Origin: Hylemonella sp.
Lineage (GTDB): Bacteria > Pseudomonadota > Gammaproteobacteria > Burkholderiales > Burkholderiaceae_C
Reading direction: 5' to 3'
Length of the DNA stretch: 64,000 nucleotides
Assembly: GCF_027532185.1 (NCBI RefSeq)
Contig: NZ_JAPZSV010000003.1
Location: 1-64,000 of the forward strand
The notes below the pieces were generated by a model. It was not told the DNA's origin. It did no database searches and was given only the letters and a program-made list of their open reading frames with translations. The translations under genes and the position numbers were made by a program. Shown here piece after piece: positions 17,142 to 30,396 of this stretch; position 1 is the stretch's first letter, and every line of letters starts with the position of its first letter.

Positions 17142-18347
17142 TCAAGACAGGCGCGCGAGAGCCTGCGCCAGATCCGCCTGCAGGTCCTCCACGGCTTCGA
17201 GCCCGACCGAGAAGCGCACCAGGGTGCCGCGCGCGAGATGGGCGGGCCAGGCCTGGCGGGACTGGGCCAAGTTGTAGGGCACGACCAGGCTGACCGGGCC
17301 GCCCCAGCTGTAGCCCAGACGGAACAGGCGCAAGGCATCGCAGAAGGCGTCGACCTGCGCGGTGCTGTAGCGCTCCGGGAAGACCACGCTGAAAAGCCCG
17401 GCTGCCCGCCCCTCCTCGGCGCCGCACAGCGCCCGCCAGTGGGCGTGACCGGGCGACGCCGACAGCGCCGGATGCAGCACCTGGGCGAACTCGGGGCGCG
17501 TGGTGCACCAGTGGGCTAGCGTGCGCGTCACGCGGTCATGCGCAGCGTAGCGCAGGGCGATGCTGGGCAGCGCGCGCAGCACAGCCTCCACATCGTTCAT
17601 GCCCACGCCCAGGCCCAGGCGCATATGGGTGAGCTTGAGGCGGATGTGCAAGGCAGGGTCACGCGTGACGATGGACCCCATGAGCACATCGCCACCGCCG
17701 CTGGGGTATTTGGTGAGCGCATGGATGGTCAGGTCCACCCCCAGACCGGCGCCGAGCTCGAAGGCGTTGAAGGCCAGTCCGGCCCCCCAGGTGTTGTCGA
17801 GCGCGCAACGCACGCCGGCCCCACCGTTGGCGGCGCGGCAGATGCGCACGAGCTCGGGCAGATCGGGAAACTCCAGCGTGACCGAGCCCGCGGCCTCCAG
17901 CCAGACCAGCTTCGTCCGGGCACTGATGCGACGCGCGAGGTCCTGCGGGTCCAGGGGGTTGTAGATCTGGTGGGTGATGCCCCAGGCCTTGAGCTCGCCC
18001 TCGGCCAGGGCCTTGTTGGGGCTGTAGGCGTTATCGGGGATCAGCACCTCGTCGCCACTTTGCAGCAGCGAGAGCGCCACGGTGGCGATGGCCGCCAGCC
18101 CGCTGGGCACGAGCAGGCACTGCGCCCCGCCTTCGAGCGTGGCGATGCGCTCCTCGAGCAGGTAGCTCGTGGGCGTGCCGTGCAGGCCGTAGGTGTAGGC
18201 CGTCTTGTCTTTCCACTCCCGGCTGCGCATGGCCGCCACATTGGGGAAGAACACCGTCGAAGCCTTGTAGACGCCGGGCAGCGGCGCCTCGAAGCCCGCG
18301 GGCGGGACGTAGGGATGGTGGATCAGGCCAGTGATCTTGTCGCTCAT
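17142..18347 (-). CDS. metC: cystathionine beta-lyase (Cys/Met metabolism PLP enzyme)
   Basis: A 401-residue fold-type I PLP enzyme that cleaves cystathionine to homocysteine, pyruvate and ammonia in methionine synthesis. Visible features are the YTYGLHGTPT substrate/PLP phosphate region (about 51-60), the SGLAAI segment, the LDNTWGAG aspartate motif, and the PLP lysine in IHALTKYPSGGGD. The near-C-terminal RFSVGLEAVEDLQADL is the family ending. It has the MetC subgroup pattern rather than MetB or MegL, but assignment among these is less certain than the superfamily. Confidence 0.88.
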   Translation of the reverse strand: MSDKITGLIHHPYVPPAGFEAPLPGVYKASTVFFPNVAAMRSREWKDKTAYTYGLHGTPTSYLLEERIATLEGGAQCLLVPSGLAAIATVALSLLQSGDEVLIPDNAYSPNKALAEGELKAWGITHQIYNPLDPQDLARRISARTKLVWLEAAGSVTLEFPDLPELVRICRAANGGAGVRCALDNTWGAGLAFNAFELGAGLGVDLTIHALTKYPSGGGDVLMGSIVTRDPALHIRLKLTHMRLGLGVGMNDVEAVLRALPSIALRYAAHDRVTRTLAHWCTTRPEFAQVLHPALSASPGHAHWRALCGAEEGRAAGLFSVVFPERYSTAQVDAFCDALRLFRLGYSWGGPVSLVVPYNLAQSRQAWPAHLARGTLVRFSVGLEAVEDLQADLAQALARLS

Positions 18348-18464
18348 GTGGCGAGCTTAACGCGATCCGAAAAGAGCTGGACGGTATTCAAGCCAAGGCA
18401 CCCGCGGAGCCGGCTTTGCCGGGCCGCTGGGTGCGCGCCCTTGAAGGGGCTGAGGGCCGCGGCT

Positions 18465-18521
18465 CCAAGCCTGCCGGCGCAGGCTTGGACGGACCGAAGA
18501 GACGGGGCCTCAGGCCCCGTC
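18465..18521. repeat. two adjacent perfect hairpins between the phosphoribosyltransferase gene and metC
   Basis: Hairpin 1 has arms 18465-18474 and 18479-18488 (CCAAGCCTGC and its exact complement) with a 4-base loop. Hairpin 2 has arms 18501-18510 and 18512-18521 (GACGGGGCCT and complement). They lie in the 222-base spacer downstream of the phosphoribosyltransferase stop and upstream of metC on the - strand. No T-run follows. They may mark a 3' end, stabilise mRNA, or be a dispersed repeat. Confidence 0.6.
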
Positions 18522-18569
18522 ACCGGGCGGAGCGACACGAAGTGCGCGCAGCCTGGGGGTGAGCCTAGT

Positions 18570-19094
18570 TCACACCTTCCACTTGTCGAGGACGTCCTCG
18601 ATGCGCATGCGGTCGTAGACCTCGAAAGGCTGGTGAATCCAGGGATTGGTCGGCAGGTAATCGACCGAGTAGTCGGGCTGGAAGGCCGAGACGCCCTTGG
18701 TCCAGATCACCGCCGTGCGCAGCTCGGTGATGGGCACATAGCGCTCGCGCAGCATCGTGACCACGGCCTGAAGGGTGTGGCCCGAGTCGGCCAGATCGTC
18801 GACCAGCAGCACGCGGCCGGCGATCTCGCCCTGGGGCGTGGTGATGTACTTGGCGATGTCCAGGTGGCCCTGCTCGGTGCCGGCGTTGGCCCGGTAGGAA
18901 CTGGTGGACATGATGGCCAGGGGCTTGTCGAAGATGCGCGAGAGGATATCGCCCGGGCGCATGCCGCCGCGCGCCAGACAGAGGATGGTGTCGAAAGTCC
19001 AGCCGGACTGGTGGATCTTGATGGCCAGCTTCTCGACCAGGTTGTGGTACTCGCCGTAGCTCACGTACAGGTGCTTGCCATCTTCGGTCAACAT
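18570..19094 (-). CDS. purine-type phosphoribosyltransferase (Gpt-like)
   Basis: A 174-residue type I phosphoribosyltransferase that attaches ribose-5-phosphate from PRPP to a base, probably hypoxanthine, guanine or xanthine. The PRPP loop is VLLVDDLADSGHTL near residue 95. The CLARGG stretch near residue 39 and the hood region are also visible. It sits 37 bases behind purA (adenylosuccinate synthetase), consistent with salvage next to de novo purine synthesis. The short gap contains a T-run followed by the palindrome AATAGCTATT. Confidence 0.82.
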   Translation of the reverse strand: MLTEDGKHLYVSYGEYHNLVEKLAIKIHQSGWTFDTILCLARGGMRPGDILSRIFDKPLAIMSTSSYRANAGTEQGHLDIAKYITTPQGEIAGRVLLVDDLADSGHTLQAVVTMLRERYVPITELRTAVIWTKGVSAFQPDYSVDYLPTNPWIHQPFEVYDRMRIEDVLDKWKV

Positions 19095-19131
19095 CCGGAT
19101 GCTCCTTTTTTAATAGCTATTCTTCAAGCAA

Positions 19132-21694
<2,563 letters not shown>

Positions 21695-21734
21695 GGGAAA
21701 AGGGGGAGCTGTTAAAAACGTGATTTTACCGGGT

Positions 21735-21768
21735 CGCGCGAGGGCGCCCGGCCGCCCGGCCTCGCGCG
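21735..21768 (-). other. strong GC hairpin between DUF2065 gene and hisZ
   Basis: Arms CGCGCGAGG (21735-21743) and its complement (21760-21768) enclose a further GC-rich self-complementary loop. On the - strand it is followed by GGTAAAATCACG, so a -10-like TAAAAT sits downstream, about 30 bases before the hisZ start. It may separate the hfl operon from hisZ-purA or attenuate it. Confidence 0.45.
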
Positions 21769-21772
21769 GGGC

Positions 21773-21964
21773 TCAGAGCGACTGCCAGCCGACCCAGGCC
21801 AGACCGACCAGGATGCTCAACAGGCCGAAGAAGCGGATCTGGCCGTCGGAGAGCTGGAGGATCTGGCTGAACATGCGACGCCAGCCACCGGGTGAGAGGA
21901 AAGGAAAAAGGCCCTCGATCACGAGGACGAGGGCCATGGCCAGCCAGAAGGCGTCGCTGCTCAC
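21773..21964 (-). CDS. DUF2065 small membrane protein (YjeT-like)
   Basis: A 63-residue protein with two hydrophobic spans (about 6-26 and 43-61) separated by a basic loop containing GGWRRMF. This is the DUF2065 pattern; in E. coli the homologue yjeT lies directly after hflC, as here (6-base gap). The conserved position suggests a link to HflKC or the FtsH membrane complex, but no function is established. Confidence 0.88.
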   Translation of the reverse strand: MSSDAFWLAMALVLVIEGLFPFLSPGGWRRMFSQILQLSDGQIRFFGLLSILVGLAWVGWQSL

Positions 21965-21970
21965 GCGGAC

Positions 21971-22864
21971 TTATTTCCGTGGCGCAGCACCACCGCCGCG
22001 GAAGACCTTGAAGAACTCCGAGCCGTTGGGATCGAGCACCATCACGTCGCTCTTGTTCGCGAAGCTGGCCTTGTAGGCCTCAAGACTACGGTAGAACTGG
22101 GCGAAGGACGGGTCGCGGCCGAAGGCCTCGGCATAGATGGCTGCGGCCTGGGCATCGCCCTGACCCTTGATCTTCTGGGCGTCGCGGTAGGCGTTGGCGA
22201 CGGTCACCTCGCGCTGGCGATCGGCGTCGGCGCGGATCTTCTCGCCTTCGGCGGCACCGGTGGAGCGCAGCTCGTTGGCCACGCGCTTGCGCTCGGCCTC
22301 CATGCGGCGGTAGACGTCACCCGTGATGGACTCGACATAGTCCACGCGCGTGATCCGCACGTCCACCACATCGATGCCCCAGGGCTTGTCACCACGCACC
22401 GCACCCAGCACCTCGGCCTTGACGTCGGACATCAGGGCCTCACGCTTGGTCGACAGCAGGTCCTTGACCGTACGCTTGTTGATCTCCTGCTGGAAGGCGT
22501 CGCGCACCACGCGGTTGAGCTGGTTGGCGCCGGCGGCCTCGTTCAGGCCCACGTTGCGGATGTACTCGCCCGGCTCGCTGATGCGCCAGCGCACATACCA
22601 GTCGATCACCACGCGCTGCTTCTCGGCCGTGAGCATGGGCTCGGTGTCGCTGCTGTCCAGCGTCAGCAGGCGCTTGTCGATGTAGGTGACGTTCTGGAAC
22701 GGCGGCGGCAGCTTGATGTTCAGCCCCGGCTCCGTGATGACTTCCTTGATCTGGCCCAGGGCGTAGACCACGCCGAACTGGCGCTGGTCGACCACGAAGA
22801 GCATGGAGCTGGCCAGTGCCAGCAGCACCAGCAGCGAAGACAGGATGAATCCAATGCGGTTCAT
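21971..22864 (-). CDS. hflC: FtsH protease modulator HflC
   Basis: A 297-residue SPFH/band 7 protein, one of the two partners of the large HflKC cage that surrounds FtsH in the inner membrane. It has an N-terminal anchor (about 4-24, IGFILSSLLVLLALASSML), the SPFH domain with FVVDQRQFGVVYALG, and a long charged helix (about 170-250) before the C-terminal GSEFFKVFRGGG tail. I choose the ATG at 22864 because AAGGAA precedes it at good spacing; a start twelve residues earlier lacks this. hflK ends 13 bases upstream. Confidence 0.95.
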   Translation of the reverse strand: MNRIGFILSSLLVLLALASSMLFVVDQRQFGVVYALGQIKEVITEPGLNIKLPPPFQNVTYIDKRLLTLDSSDTEPMLTAEKQRVVIDWYVRWRISEPGEYIRNVGLNEAAGANQLNRVVRDAFQQEINKRTVKDLLSTKREALMSDVKAEVLGAVRGDKPWGIDVVDVRITRVDYVESITGDVYRRMEAERKRVANELRSTGAAEGEKIRADADRQREVTVANAYRDAQKIKGQGDAQAAAIYAEAFGRDPSFAQFYRSLEAYKASFANKSDVMVLDPNGSEFFKVFRGGGAAPRK

Positions 22865-22877
22865 GTTCTTGTTTTCC

Positions 22878-24212
22878 TTAACGGGTCTCGCGTTCACGCG
22901 AGCGCTGGTTCAGGCGGGACCGCGGGTCATTGACGTTGGGCGCCGGGACCGTGGACTGGGAGGCGGGAGCCGTGCCCTGCATCAGCGGGGCCGGGGCTTC
23001 GTCGCCAGTGAGTTGCATGATCTTGTCCAGCGGCAGATAGAGCAGGTTGGAACCCTGCTTGGAGTCCACCAGCACCTTGGTCACATTGCCGTAGATTTCC
23101 TGCATGCTCTCCAGGTAAAGGCGGTCGCGCGTGACCTGGGGCGCCTTCTGGTATTCGGCGAGCACGGAACGGAAGCGCTGCGCATCACCCTGGGCCTGGG
23201 CCACGATACGGGCCTTGTAGCCTTCGGCCTCTTCCTTCAGGCGCGAGGCCGTACCGACGGCGCGCGGCACCACGTCGTTGGCGTAGGCCTGGGCCTCGTT
23301 CTTGAGTCGCTCGCGCTCCTGGCCGGCCTTGAGCACATCGTCAAAGGCCGCCTGCACCTGCTCGGGGGGACGCACGCCGCCCTGCTGCATGTTGACAGCC
23401 ACGACCTCGATCCCGACCTTGTAGCGGTCCAGGATGTCTTGCATGAGTTTGCGCACGCGCGGGGCGATCTGTTCGCGTTCCTCGGACAGGGCCGAGTCCA
23501 TCTTCAATTTGCCCACGACCTCGCGCACCGCCGTCTCGGCAGCCTGCACCACGGCGCTGGCCGGATCGCGGCTCTCGAACAGGTAGGCGCGCGCATCGTT
23601 GAGGCGGTACTGCACGGCGAACTTGATCTCGACGATGTTCTCGTCCTCGGTCAGCATGGCCGACTCGCGCAGACCTGTGGCCTTGATGACCACGTCGCGG
23701 CCCACGTCCACCGAGCGCAGCTGCGTCACGAAGACCAGCTCATGGCGCTGGATGGGGTAAGGCAGGCGCCAGTTGAAGCCGGCACCCACGGTGCTGTGGT
23801 ACTTGCCGAACTGGGTGATCACGGCCTGCTGGCCTTCCTGCACGATGAAGAAGCCCGTGCCCAACCAGATGAGCACGGCGATCGCGCCGATCAGGCCGAT
23901 GCCGATGCCCGCGCCCTTCATGTCGGGCTGCCCGCCACCGCTGCCCGTGCCGCCGTTGCGGCCGCCGCGGCCGCCAAACAGGCCTGAGAGCTTGCGGTTG
24001 AAGTCGCGCCAGAGTTCGTCCAGATCCGGCGGGCCCTGGGTGTTGCCCGGGCGGGAACCGCGGTTGCCTTGCGGCGGCGTCTCGTCGGGCCGGCTGCCTT
24101 CGGCGGGCTTGTCATCCCCACGACCCCAGCGCGGGTCGTTCAGGTTGAACATGCCGCGCAGGCGTCCGGGCCATTGCGCGGCCCAGCGGAAAGCTGGTGC
24201 ATGGAGTTTCAT
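22878..24212 (-). CDS. hflK: FtsH protease modulator HflK
   Basis: A 444-residue SPFH-domain inner membrane protein. Residues 1-100 are Gly/Pro/Asn/Arg-rich and probably disordered in the cytoplasm. A membrane segment follows (about 104-126, GIGIGLIGAIAVLIWLGTGFF), then the SPFH domain starting VQEGQQAVITQFG, and a long coiled helix (about 290-340). With HflC it forms the complex that controls FtsH access to membrane substrates. The gene order hfq-hflX-hflK-hflC is conserved in proteobacteria. Confidence 0.95.
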   Translation of the reverse strand: MKLHAPAFRWAAQWPGRLRGMFNLNDPRWGRGDDKPAEGSRPDETPPQGNRGSRPGNTQGPPDLDELWRDFNRKLSGLFGGRGGRNGGTGSGGGQPDMKGAGIGIGLIGAIAVLIWLGTGFFIVQEGQQAVITQFGKYHSTVGAGFNWRLPYPIQRHELVFVTQLRSVDVGRDVVIKATGLRESAMLTEDENIVEIKFAVQYRLNDARAYLFESRDPASAVVQAAETAVREVVGKLKMDSALSEEREQIAPRVRKLMQDILDRYKVGIEVVAVNMQQGGVRPPEQVQAAFDDVLKAGQERERLKNEAQAYANDVVPRAVGTASRLKEEAEGYKARIVAQAQGDAQRFRSVLAEYQKAPQVTRDRLYLESMQEIYGNVTKVLVDSKQGSNLLYLPLDKIMQLTGDEAPAPLMQGTAPASQSTVPAPNVNDPRSRLNQRSRERETR

Positions 24213-24268
24213 TCTTGGCTCTCTCTGTAATCTCGGCCCAGGGCCTGGGACGCCTGCATTGTGCCCAA

Positions 24269-25453
<1,185 letters not shown>

Positions 25454-25524
25454 GGGGGACGCTGGCGCCTGTCAGAGTGTGAACCGCGCAGCCGGCAAGC
25501 GGCTGCCCCTCGCCCCTGGACCCA

Positions 25525-25779
25525 TCAGGAAGCACTGGGGGTATCGCCCTCGCCACCGACCGCAAAGTTCACGGCGCGGCCGGGAACAATGGTGGAGATG
25601 GCATGCTTGTAGACCATCTGGGTCACGGTGTTGCGCAGCAGGACCACATACTGGTCGAAGGACTCGATCTGGCCTTGGAGCTTGATGCCGTTGACCAGAT
25701 AGATCGAGACCGGCACGTGCTCACGGCGCAGGGTGTTGAGGAAGGGATCCTGCAGAAGCTGGCCTTTGTTATTGCTCAC
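25525..25779 (-). CDS. hfq: RNA chaperone Hfq
   Basis: An 84-residue Sm-like hexameric protein that pairs small RNAs with mRNAs. It starts [15 protein letters not shown]; the Sm1 motif contains [16 protein letters not shown] and the Sm2 signature is YKHAIST, with a short acidic/Ser tail. The start is GTG at 25779, preceded by GGAG at 9 bases. An in-frame ATG at 25818 would add 13 residues not found in the family. The gene begins the hfq-hflX-hflK-hflC cluster, 129 bases after der. Confidence 0.95.
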   Translation of the reverse strand: MSNNKGQLLQDPFLNTLRREHVPVSIYLVNGIKLQGQIESFDQYVVLLRNTVTQMVYKHAISTIVPGRAVNFAVGGEGDTPSAS

Positions 25780-25908
25780 GATATTCTCCGTGTTCAAAAG
25801 TGATGAAGAAGTCGCCACCTTACCACAGCAGGCCCGGATGCGCTTGACAGATGCGCCGGATGCCCGTTAGGGCCCGCAGGTCGCAGGGAATAGCACCAGG
25901 ATCCCGCC

Positions 25909-27246
25909 CTATTCCTTGTCGGCGTAGGGATTGTCGGAGGTCTTGAACTCGATGCGCATGGGGGTGCCGACCAGATCGAACTCCTTGCGAAACCAGCCTT
26001 CAAGGTAGCGCTTGTAGGAATCGGGCACGTGCTCCAGCGAGTTGCCGTGGACCACGATGACCGGCGGGTTCATGCCGCCCTGGTGGGCGTAGCGCATCTT
26101 GGGCCGGAACATGCCGGCGCGCTTGGGGCTCTGAAACTGCACGGCCTGCTGCAGCAGGCGCGTGAGCACGGGCGTGGACATCTTGCGGTTGGCCGCCGCG
26201 TAGGCCTTGGCAATGGACGTCCATAGCGGGCCCAGGCCCTGGCGCTTCTGGGCCGAGATGAAATGGATGTTGGCGAACTTGAGGAAAGCCAGCCGGGTCT
26301 CGATGGAGCGCTGCACGGTCTGGCGCTGGTAGTCGTCCACCGCATCCCATTTGTTGATGGCCAGCACCACGGCGCGGCCGCTCTCCAAGATGTAGCCGGC
26401 GATGTGCGCGTCCTGGTCGGTCACGCCCTGGGTGGCGTCAATCAGCAGCAGCACCACATGGGCCGACTCGATGGCCTGCAGGGTCTTGACCACCGAGAAC
26501 TTCTCAATGGCCTCGAAGACCTTGCCCTTGCGGCGCAGGCCGGCGGTGTCGATGAGCTCGAACTTCTGGCCATTGCGCTCAAAGGGGACGCTGATGGCAT
26601 CGCGCGTGGTGCCCGGCAGGTCGAAAGCCACGAGGCGCTCCTCGCCCAGCCAGGTGTTGATCAGGGTGGACTTGCCGACGTTGGGGCGGCCGGCCACGGC
26701 CAGCTTGATGACGCCCGGGGTTTCCTCTTCCTCGGCTTCGTCCTCGTCCGGCAGGTTGAGCGGCGCCAGCGCGAGTTCGACCAGGGAGCGGATGCCCTGG
26801 CCGTGGACGGCCGACACGGGATGTACCTCGCCCAGACCAAGTTCGTAGAACTCGCCGAGCTGGGCGCCTTCGGTCATGCCCTCGGCCTTGTTGGCGGTCA
26901 GGATGCAGGGCTTGCCCAGACGCCGCAGGTAATTGGCGATGTCATGGTCCTGGGCCGACAGGCCGCCACGCGCATCGACGACGAAGATCACCACATCGGC
27001 CTCGGCCACGGCCTGGCGCGTCTGCTTGGCCATCTCCTTGTAGATGCCGCTCTCGGCGGTGGGCTCGAAGCCGCCGGTGTCGATGACGATGTACTCGTGC
27101 TTGCCCTGCTTGCCGTTGCCGTAGTGACGGTCGCGCGTGAGGCCGGCGTAGTCGGCCACGATGGCGTCGCGCGACTTGGTCAGCCGGTTGAACAGCGTGG
27201 ATTTACCGACGTTGGGGCGGCCGACCAGGGCCAGGACGGGTTTCAT
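25909..27246 (-). CDS. der: ribosome biogenesis GTPase Der (EngA)
   Basis: A 445-residue protein with two tandem G domains and a C-terminal KH-like domain, needed for 50S subunit assembly. First G domain: [12 protein letters not shown] at about 8-19, DTGG, NKAE. Second: [12 protein letters not shown] near 187, DTAGL, NKWD. The C-terminal part contains the family segment [24 protein letters not shown]. It follows bamB by 7 bases, so the two are cotranscribed. Confidence 0.96.
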   Translation of the reverse strand: MKPVLALVGRPNVGKSTLFNRLTKSRDAIVADYAGLTRDRHYGNGKQGKHEYIVIDTGGFEPTAESGIYKEMAKQTRQAVAEADVVIFVVDARGGLSAQDHDIANYLRRLGKPCILTANKAEGMTEGAQLGEFYELGLGEVHPVSAVHGQGIRSLVELALAPLNLPDEDEAEEEETPGVIKLAVAGRPNVGKSTLINTWLGEERLVAFDLPGTTRDAISVPFERNGQKFELIDTAGLRRKGKVFEAIEKFSVVKTLQAIESAHVVLLLIDATQGVTDQDAHIAGYILESGRAVVLAINKWDAVDDYQRQTVQRSIETRLAFLKFANIHFISAQKRQGLGPLWTSIAKAYAAANRKMSTPVLTRLLQQAVQFQSPKRAGMFRPKMRYAHQGGMNPPVIVVHGNSLEHVPDSYKRYLEGWFRKEFDLVGTPMRIEFKTSDNPYADKE

Positions 27247-27253
27247 GGAAGCC

Positions 27254-28390
27254 TTATTCAGGACGCAGGCCGAGCACGCGGCCCTTGCGGGTCACAACGA
27301 CCAGGGTGTTGCCAGCCAGCACGGGCGGGGTGGCGATGGGTGAGCCGTCGGTCTCGAGCCGGGCCTGCAGCGCGCCGTCGGCACGCGCGAGGAAATGCAG
27401 GCGGCCGCCCTCGTCCCCCACGACCAGGCCCGCGCCCAGCAGCAAGGGGGCCGTGAGACGACGGTAGCGCAGCGTCTGGCTCGACCAGAGGCGTTCGCCA
27501 TCGGCGCGGCGCCAGGCGACCACCGTGTCGTCGAACTCCACGCCCAGCAGCAGCTCGGCGTCACCGCTGAGGCCCGAGGCACCGGCGGCCGGCTTGGTCC
27601 ACAGCAGCGCACCGCGCGCCGCGTCCACGCAACCCACGGTGGCCTGGAAAGAACGCAAGCAGACGTTGTCACCCTGTCGGGCCACGCCGCTGACCAGATC
27701 GACCAGACGCTCGACGTCGTTGGTACCGCGCGGGCTCGCCAGGGGCAGTTCCCAGCGCGAGGTGCCGTTGAGCGGGTTCATGCCGACCAGGCGCGCGCCC
27801 AGGCCCACGACCAGGGTGTCGCCCACGGCCATCAGCACGCCCGGCTGACGCAGCACCAAGGGCTCACCCGTCCGCGTCTGGGTCCAGAGGCGGCGACCGG
27901 TGGCGCCGTCGAAGGCGCTCACGCTGCGATCAGCGCCGAGCACGAACACGCGCGCTCCCGCCACCAGAGGCGCCGTGTAGCTGGGGGCGCTCAGGCGCTG
28001 GCGCCAGAGTGGCTTGCCGGCCTGCAGGACCACGAGTTCGTTGTCGGTCGTGACCACGGCCGCACTGCGGCCGTCATGGCCCACGCCGGCATTGAGCGAG
28101 GCTCCCGCCGGCGCACGCCAGAGCACTTCACCGGTGCGCGCGTCCAGCAGGCTGACGTCGCCCGCGTCCGAAGCCAGGCCCACGGTGGCGCCCGCCGTCT
28201 GCACGACCAGCGGAAAGCTCACCTTGCCGAGCTCGGCCGTCCAGACCTGGCGCACGCTCAGCTTCTGGGGGTCGGGCTGCAGCGGCGCCGGCTCAGGCCG
28301 CTTCGGGCTGCTGGAACAGGCCGCCAGCAAAGCCGCCAGCAAAGCCGCCAGCAGTGCAGCCGCGAGGGGCCGCAGGAAACGTCGCGTCAC
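27254..28390 (-). CDS. bamB: outer membrane assembly lipoprotein BamB
   Basis: A 378-residue periplasmic beta-propeller lipoprotein of the Bam complex, which inserts outer membrane barrels. The signal peptide ends in the lipobox LAAC (Cys28) followed by SSSPK. Eight PQQ-like propeller repeats follow, with recurring [16 protein letters not shown] and LWTKPAAG-type blades. The start is GTG overlapping the yfgM stop (GTGA). The signal peptide is encoded partly by a 12-base tandem repeat that makes it Leu-Leu-Ala-Ala periodic. BamD is encoded at 38341-39150. Confidence 0.93.
   Translation of the reverse strand: MTRRFLRPLAAALLAALLAALLAACSSSPKRPEPAPLQPDPQKLSVRQVWTAELGKVSFPLVVQTAGATVGLASDAGDVSLLDARTGEVLWRAPAGASLNAGVGHDGRSAAVVTTDNELVVLQAGKPLWRQRLSAPSYTAPLVAGARVFVLGADRSVSAFDGATGRRLWTQTRTGEPLVLRQPGVLMAVGDTLVVGLGARLVGMNPLNGTSRWELPLASPRGTNDVERLVDLVSGVARQGDNVCLRSFQATVGCVDAARGALLWTKPAAGASGLSGDAELLLGVEFDDTVVAWRRADGERLWSSQTLRYRRLTAPLLLGAGLVVGDEGGRLHFLARADGALQARLETDGSPIATPPVLAGNTLVVVTRKGRVLGLRPE
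28320..28355. repeat. 12-base tandem repeat inside the BamB signal peptide
   Basis: GCCGCCAGCAAA occurs at 28320-28331 and 28332-28343 exactly, and with two end changes at 28344-28355. On the coding strand this gives repeated LLAA units in the hydrophobic core of the signal peptide. Copy changes would keep frame and alter the core length by four residues. Confidence 0.8.
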
Positions 28391-29043
28391 TTCTTCTCTC
28401 CGACCGCAGGCGCCTGCCCCAGCGCGGCCAGCTTGACGTCCACGACCTGGCGGTAGCTGCTGCCAGCCTCCAGGCCGGCCCAGGCCTTCTGGTACTCGGC
28501 CGCGGCCTCGGCCTTCTTCCCCTGGGCCAGGTACACATCACCCCGGCGGTCCGCAGCCAGCGCGGCGAAGGAGGCCGGGAAGGTGGCGCCCAGCATCTTG
28601 AGCGCCTCGTCGTAGGACTTGGCGTCGAGCAGCAGGCCGGCCAGGCGCAGACGCGCCAGGGCCTGGTAGCCCTCGTCGCGCCCCTCCTCGGCCACCCACT
28701 GCAGGGCGGCGCGGGCCGGCTCGTTGCGGCCTGCCGAGGCGTGCACGGCCGCGACCAGCAGCGCGGCCTGCTGGGCCTGGGCGGTGCGCGGGAACTTGTC
28801 CTTCATGTCGGCCCAGGCACGGTCCAGGCGCGCCGCGTCATTGCCGCTGGCGATGCGTTCGACTTCCTCGTACAGGGCCGTGGCCTGCACGGCCTGGCGG
28901 TTCTGCCAGTACTGCCAGCCGTTCCAGCCGGCATAGATCGCGAGGATGACGATCAGCGCCCAGCTGATCAAGCCGCCGTACTGCTTCCAGAAGTGCTTGA
29001 ACTGGTCAAGCTGTTCTTGTTCTTCAAGGTCGAGGTGTGCCAT
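28387..29043 (-). CDS. yfgM: YfgM-like ancillary translocon TPR protein
   Basis: A 218-residue single-span membrane protein with a short cytoplasmic N-terminus (MAHLDLEEQEQLDQFKHFWKQYG), a membrane span at about 28-46, and a periplasmic helical TPR-like domain. YfgM associates with SecYEG and periplasmic chaperones such as PpiD in E. coli. It sits between hisS (12-base gap) and bamB (overlap GTGA), the same order as E. coli hisS-yfgM-bamB-der. Confidence 0.9.
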   Translation of the reverse strand: MAHLDLEEQEQLDQFKHFWKQYGGLISWALIVILAIYAGWNGWQYWQNRQAVQATALYEEVERIASGNDAARLDRAWADMKDKFPRTAQAQQAALLVAAVHASAGRNEPARAALQWVAEEGRDEGYQALARLRLAGLLLDAKSYDEALKMLGATFPASFAALAADRRGDVYLAQGKKAEAAAEYQKAWAGLEAGSSYRQVVDVKLAALGQAPAVGEKK

Positions 29044-29055
29044 GGGGGAATCCGG

Positions 29056-30363
29056 TTAGATGTTCGATTTTAGGCGGGGGGCCCAGCTGGCCACGGCGGC
29101 CAGCGTTTCGCTGTGCTGCGCGCCGGTACCGTCGCGCAGGGCCTTGACGGTGACTTCACCACGCGCCAGCTCGTCGGCACCGAAAATCAGCGCATAGCGC
29201 GCGCCGCTGCCATCGGCCTTCTTGAACTGCGACTTCATGCTGGACTGGCCGGGGTGCAGCACCACCGAGACGCCCGCCTCGCGCAGCGCCTCGAGTGCCA
29301 CCATCACCTGCGGCAGACCGTCCGCAGACGGCACGATGGCATAGGCATCGGGCACGGGCGCCTCGGGCAGCACGCCCACCTCTTCCAGCAGCAGCAGCAT
29401 GCGCTCCAGGCCCATGCCGAAGCCCACGGCCGGCGCGGGCGCGCCGCCGAGCTGCTCGATCAGGCCGTCGTAACGGCCGCCACCGCAGACCGTGCCCTGC
29501 GAGCCCAGCTTGTCGGTGACCCATTCGAAGACCGTCAGGTTGTAGTAGTCCAGGCCGCGCACCAGGCGCGGGTTGATCGTGTACCGCACGCCGGCCGCGT
29601 CGAGCATGGCGCGCACGCCGTTGAAGTGAGCCAGCGAGGCCTCGCCCAGGAAGTCCAGCAGCTTGGGCGCGGCGTTGGCCATGTCCTGCAGGGCCGGGTT
29701 CTTGGTGTCGAGCACGCGCAGCGGGTTGCTGTGCATGCGACGCTTGCTATCCTCGTCGAGCAGGTCCACGTGCGCCTCGAGGTGCCGGATCAGCGCCTCG
29801 CGGTGGGCACGGCGCTCGTCGGGCGCGCCCAGGCAGTTGAGCTCCAGGCGGAAATGCTCGCCGTCCTTCAGGCCCAGCTCGCGCAGCAGACGGCTGCCCA
29901 GCAGGATCACCTCGGCGTCCACGTCCGGGCCGTGGAAGCCCAGGGCTTCCACGCCCATCTGATGGAACTGGCGGTAGCGGCCCTTCTGCGGCCGCTCGCG
30001 GCGGAACATGGGGCCGAAGTAGTAGAGGCGGCGGCCCGAATCACGCAGGAAGTTGTGTTCGGTCATGGCACGCACGACGCCGGCCGTCATCTCGGGGCGC
30101 AGGGCCAGGTGCTCGGCCTGGCCGTGCTTGTCCGCACGGTCTTCGAAGGCATACATCTCCTTCTCGACGATGTCGGTCACCTCGCCGATGCCGCGCACGA
30201 ACAGCGCCGTGGGCTCGACGATGGGGGTGCGCACGTTCTGGTAACCGTAGCGCTGCAACACGCTGCGCATCCTGGCTTCCAGCCACTCCCAACGCGCCGA
30301 CTCGGGCGGCAGGATGTCATTCATGCCTTTGACGGCAAGCAATTTCTCTGGCTTGGCGGCCAT
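29056..30363 (-). CDS. hisS: histidyl-tRNA synthetase HisS
   Basis: A 435-residue class II aminoacyl-tRNA synthetase that charges tRNA-His. The N-terminus [13 protein letters not shown] is characteristic. Motif 2 is [20 protein letters not shown], the histidine A motif is [15 protein letters not shown], and motif 3 is [10 protein letters not shown]. The C-terminal anticodon-binding domain is complete. It stands 33 bases after ispG in the operon. The paralogue hisZ lies at 20546-21694. Confidence 0.96.
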   Translation of the reverse strand: MAAKPEKLLAVKGMNDILPPESARWEWLEARMRSVLQRYGYQNVRTPIVEPTALFVRGIGEVTDIVEKEMYAFEDRADKHGQAEHLALRPEMTAGVVRAMTEHNFLRDSGRRLYYFGPMFRRERPQKGRYRQFHQMGVEALGFHGPDVDAEVILLGSRLLRELGLKDGEHFRLELNCLGAPDERRAHREALIRHLEAHVDLLDEDSKRRMHSNPLRVLDTKNPALQDMANAAPKLLDFLGEASLAHFNGVRAMLDAAGVRYTINPRLVRGLDYYNLTVFEWVTDKLGSQGTVCGGGRYDGLIEQLGGAPAPAVGFGMGLERMLLLLEEVGVLPEAPVPDAYAIVPSADGLPQVMVALEALREAGVSVVLHPGQSSMKSQFKKADGSGARYALIFGADELARGEVTVKALRDGTGAQHSETLAAVASWAPRLKSNI

Positions 30364-30396
30364 CTTTTCTCGCTCTCGGTTGGAATGTCGGGACGC

